Positions 63,194-64,000 of a DNA stretch of 64,000 nt are shown here, piece by piece. The translations under genes were made by a program, and so were the position numbers. The notes beneath the pieces were generated by a model. It was not told where the DNA came from and made no database searches. It was given only the letters and a program-made list of their open reading frames with translations. Each line of letters begins with the position of its first letter. Position 1 is the stretch's first letter. Source of the stretch: Thermodesulfobium sp. 4217-1 (lineage in GTDB: Bacteria > Thermodesulfobiota > Thermodesulfobiia > Thermodesulfobiales > Thermodesulfobiaceae); contig NZ_JBAGBW010000009.1 of the NCBI RefSeq assembly GCF_039822205.1, forward strand, positions 7,998 to 71,997, in the 5' to 3' direction.

Positions 63194-63202
63194 TGATACA
63201 AT
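63194..63202 (+). promoter_or_regulatory. Extended -10 promoter for tRNA-Ser
   Basis: TG-A-TACAAT ends 10 bases before the tRNA. No good -35 is seen. The 48-base gap is shared with the divergent endonuclease gene. Confidence 0.5.
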
Positions 63203-63212
63203 ATTCAGTGCT

Positions 63213-63303
63213 GGAGGGGTGTCCGAGCGGTTTAAGGAGCCGGTCTTGAAAATCGGTGTCCCCTTTATTGGGGCCGTGGGTTCGAATCCCACCCCCTCCG
63301 CCA
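63213..63303 (+). tRNA. tRNA-Ser (anticodon TGA)
   Basis: A 91-base class II tRNA with encoded CCA. Acceptor GGAGGGG pairs with CCCCTCC; the anticodon loop CTTGAAA carries TGA at 63247-63249, reading UCA; the long variable arm is built on CCCC/GGGG. The T arm contains GGTTCGAATCCC. Confidence 0.96.
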
Positions 63304-63433
63304 ATTTTCTTCTCTATGTCTTCGCTTCTTTTTTGACTCATATTATAAATGTTTTAATTGTTCTTTAACACTCAAAAAATATTTTTATGTTACATTATAT
63401 ATAAGTTTTTAAAAATAAATTTAAGGGGGATTT

Positions 63434-64000
63434 ATGATTAACAATCAGATGCTTTTAAATGAAATTCAAGACCTATACATTGCATTTTATGATAGGGCTG
63501 CAGATCAGGGCGGTTTGAACTATTGGGCGGGAGTCGTTCAAAGTGATTTCGGTGGCAATATAGGTTCTATTTTAAATTTTTTTGTAGATCAGCCAGAAGC
63601 AAACAGCCTATATGGTACTATTACTTCTACAAATGTAGGAAGCGTTATAAGTCAGATATATGAAAATCTTTTTAATAGGACACCAGATCCAGGTGGACTG
63701 CAATATTGGGAGAATGTATATAATACCTATCATATGAGCGCAGGTCAGCTTGCCTACGACATATTAGGCGGTGCTCAGGGCACTGATACCCAGGTCTTAT
63801 ATGACAAGCTGGAAGCTGCCAATGTCTTTACCAGCGCAATGGGTTTAAATTATACCTCTTTAGATTTGCCTCCTGCTCATAATTTTCTAAACGGCATAGG
63901 GCTTAATACAGACTTAACTCCTATTACCCAAACTTATGTAAACAATTACGTAAACGAATATTTCAATACTACATATACTCTAACTACAAATGTTGATACA
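63434..64000 (+). CDS. DUF4214 domain protein, probable S-layer or surface protein (3' end cut by window)
   Basis: The frame is open from an ATG, five bases after AAGGGGG, to the window edge (189 codons). Two DUF4214-type repeats are clear: DLYIAFYDRAADQGGLNYW near residues 13-31 and QIYENLFNRTPDPGGLQYW near 74-92, each with the D/N-R-x-x-D-x-x-G-L-x-Y-W core. The end, with TYTLTTNVDT, resembles the linker into calcium-binding or S-layer repeat regions of large surface proteins. There is no classic signal peptide at the N terminus, so export by a type I system is likely if it is secreted. Codon use matches its neighbours. Confidence 0.8.
   Translation, partial: MINNQMLLNEIQDLYIAFYDRAADQGGLNYWAGVVQSDFGGNIGSILNFFVDQPEANSLYGTITSTNVGSVISQIYENLFNRTPDPGGLQYWENVYNTYHMSAGQLAYDILGGAQGTDTQVLYDKLEAANVFTSAMGLNYTSLDLPPAHNFLNGIGLNTDLTPITQTYVNNYVNEYFNTTYTLTTNVDT

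Noticed and set aside
1-64000. CRISPR arrays, insertion sequences, prophage, toxin-antitoxin or defence genes
   Set aside because: No direct-repeat arrays, transposase motifs or terminal inverted repeats were seen; the single Xer and XRE genes fit housekeeping roles.

Overview
The window is AT-rich, densely coded bacterial chromosome with no plasmid, prophage, IS element or CRISPR array. About 66 protein genes and six tRNA genes fill almost all of it, and no gap exceeds about 150 bases. The gene set is core metabolism and information processing. Several blocks have Firmicutes-like gene order: uppS-cdsA-dxr-rseP-ispG-proS, tilS-hpt-ftsH, cysE-cysS-rlmB and tmk-holB-yaaT. Other genes suggest an anaerobe, probably a thermophile: pyruvoyl-type arginine decarboxylase next to spermidine synthase, bifunctional phosphoglucose/phosphomannose isomerase, CoA-disulfide reductase fused to rhodanese, hydrogenase nickel-insertion proteins HypA and HypB, and a CooT-like nickel protein. 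Together these are compatible with a deep-branching lineage such as Thermodesulfobium. That name is an inference from gene content, not a proof. TTG start codons are unusually common.

Layout. 1-6.6 kb: hisD, a Nudix hydrolase, a Xer recombinase, a split proline-catabolism pair (P5C dehydrogenase and proline dehydrogenase) and an amino-acid-binding lipoprotein. 6.6-11.2 kb: tRNA-Gly and tRNA-Arg, a dienelactone-hydrolase-like gene, a metallo-beta-lactamase-fold hydrolase with an MFS transporter (bounded by a promoter and a clear terminator), and a chromate-type transporter. 11.3-21 kb: tRNA-Glu and tRNA-Val, then a long run from rpoD through undecaprenyl, CDP-diglyceride and MEP-isoprenoid genes, the site-2 protease and proS to a class A penicillin-binding protein. 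21-25.6 kb, minus strand: argS, a membrane zinc-ribbon protein, an M48 protease, hypA, hypB. 25.7-33 kb: a complete run pyrR-pyrB-pyrC-carA-carB. 33.1-38.6 kb: tRNA-Met, tilS, a DUF554 membrane protein, hpt, ftsH, rlpA-like. 38.6-42.8 kb: cysE, cysS, rlmB, pdaD, speE. 42.8-44.9 kb: CooT-like and DUF3842 genes (minus), a PfkB-family kinase and a small secreted protein (minus). 45-48.2 kb: aroF-tyrA-aroA. 48.2-51.8 kb, minus: CCA-adding-type nucleotidyltransferase, XRE regulator, CoA-disulfide reductase. 51.9-62.5 kb: mutS2, a secreted protein, greA, lysS, an Ycf45/R3H ATPase, tmk, holB, yaaT, a second M48 protease and PGI/PMI. 62.5-64 kb: an endonuclease III-type glycosylase (minus), tRNA-Ser, and the start of a DUF4214 surface-type protein cut by the window edge.

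The most notable organisational traits are three. tRNA genes with good promoters lead protein operons (before rpoD, tilS and the dienelactone-hydrolase-like gene). Convergent gene pairs meet or overlap at their 3' ends with almost no intrinsic terminators; only one convincing terminator was seen. Several genes have odd translation starts: leaderless mutS2, tilS 7 bases after a tRNA, a possible AUA start in the CCA-adding gene, and a palindrome touching the chromate-transporter start. I saw no clear undescribed defence or mobile system. The best candidates for new biology are the zinc-ribbon/M48/HypAB operon and the tRNA-led operons.
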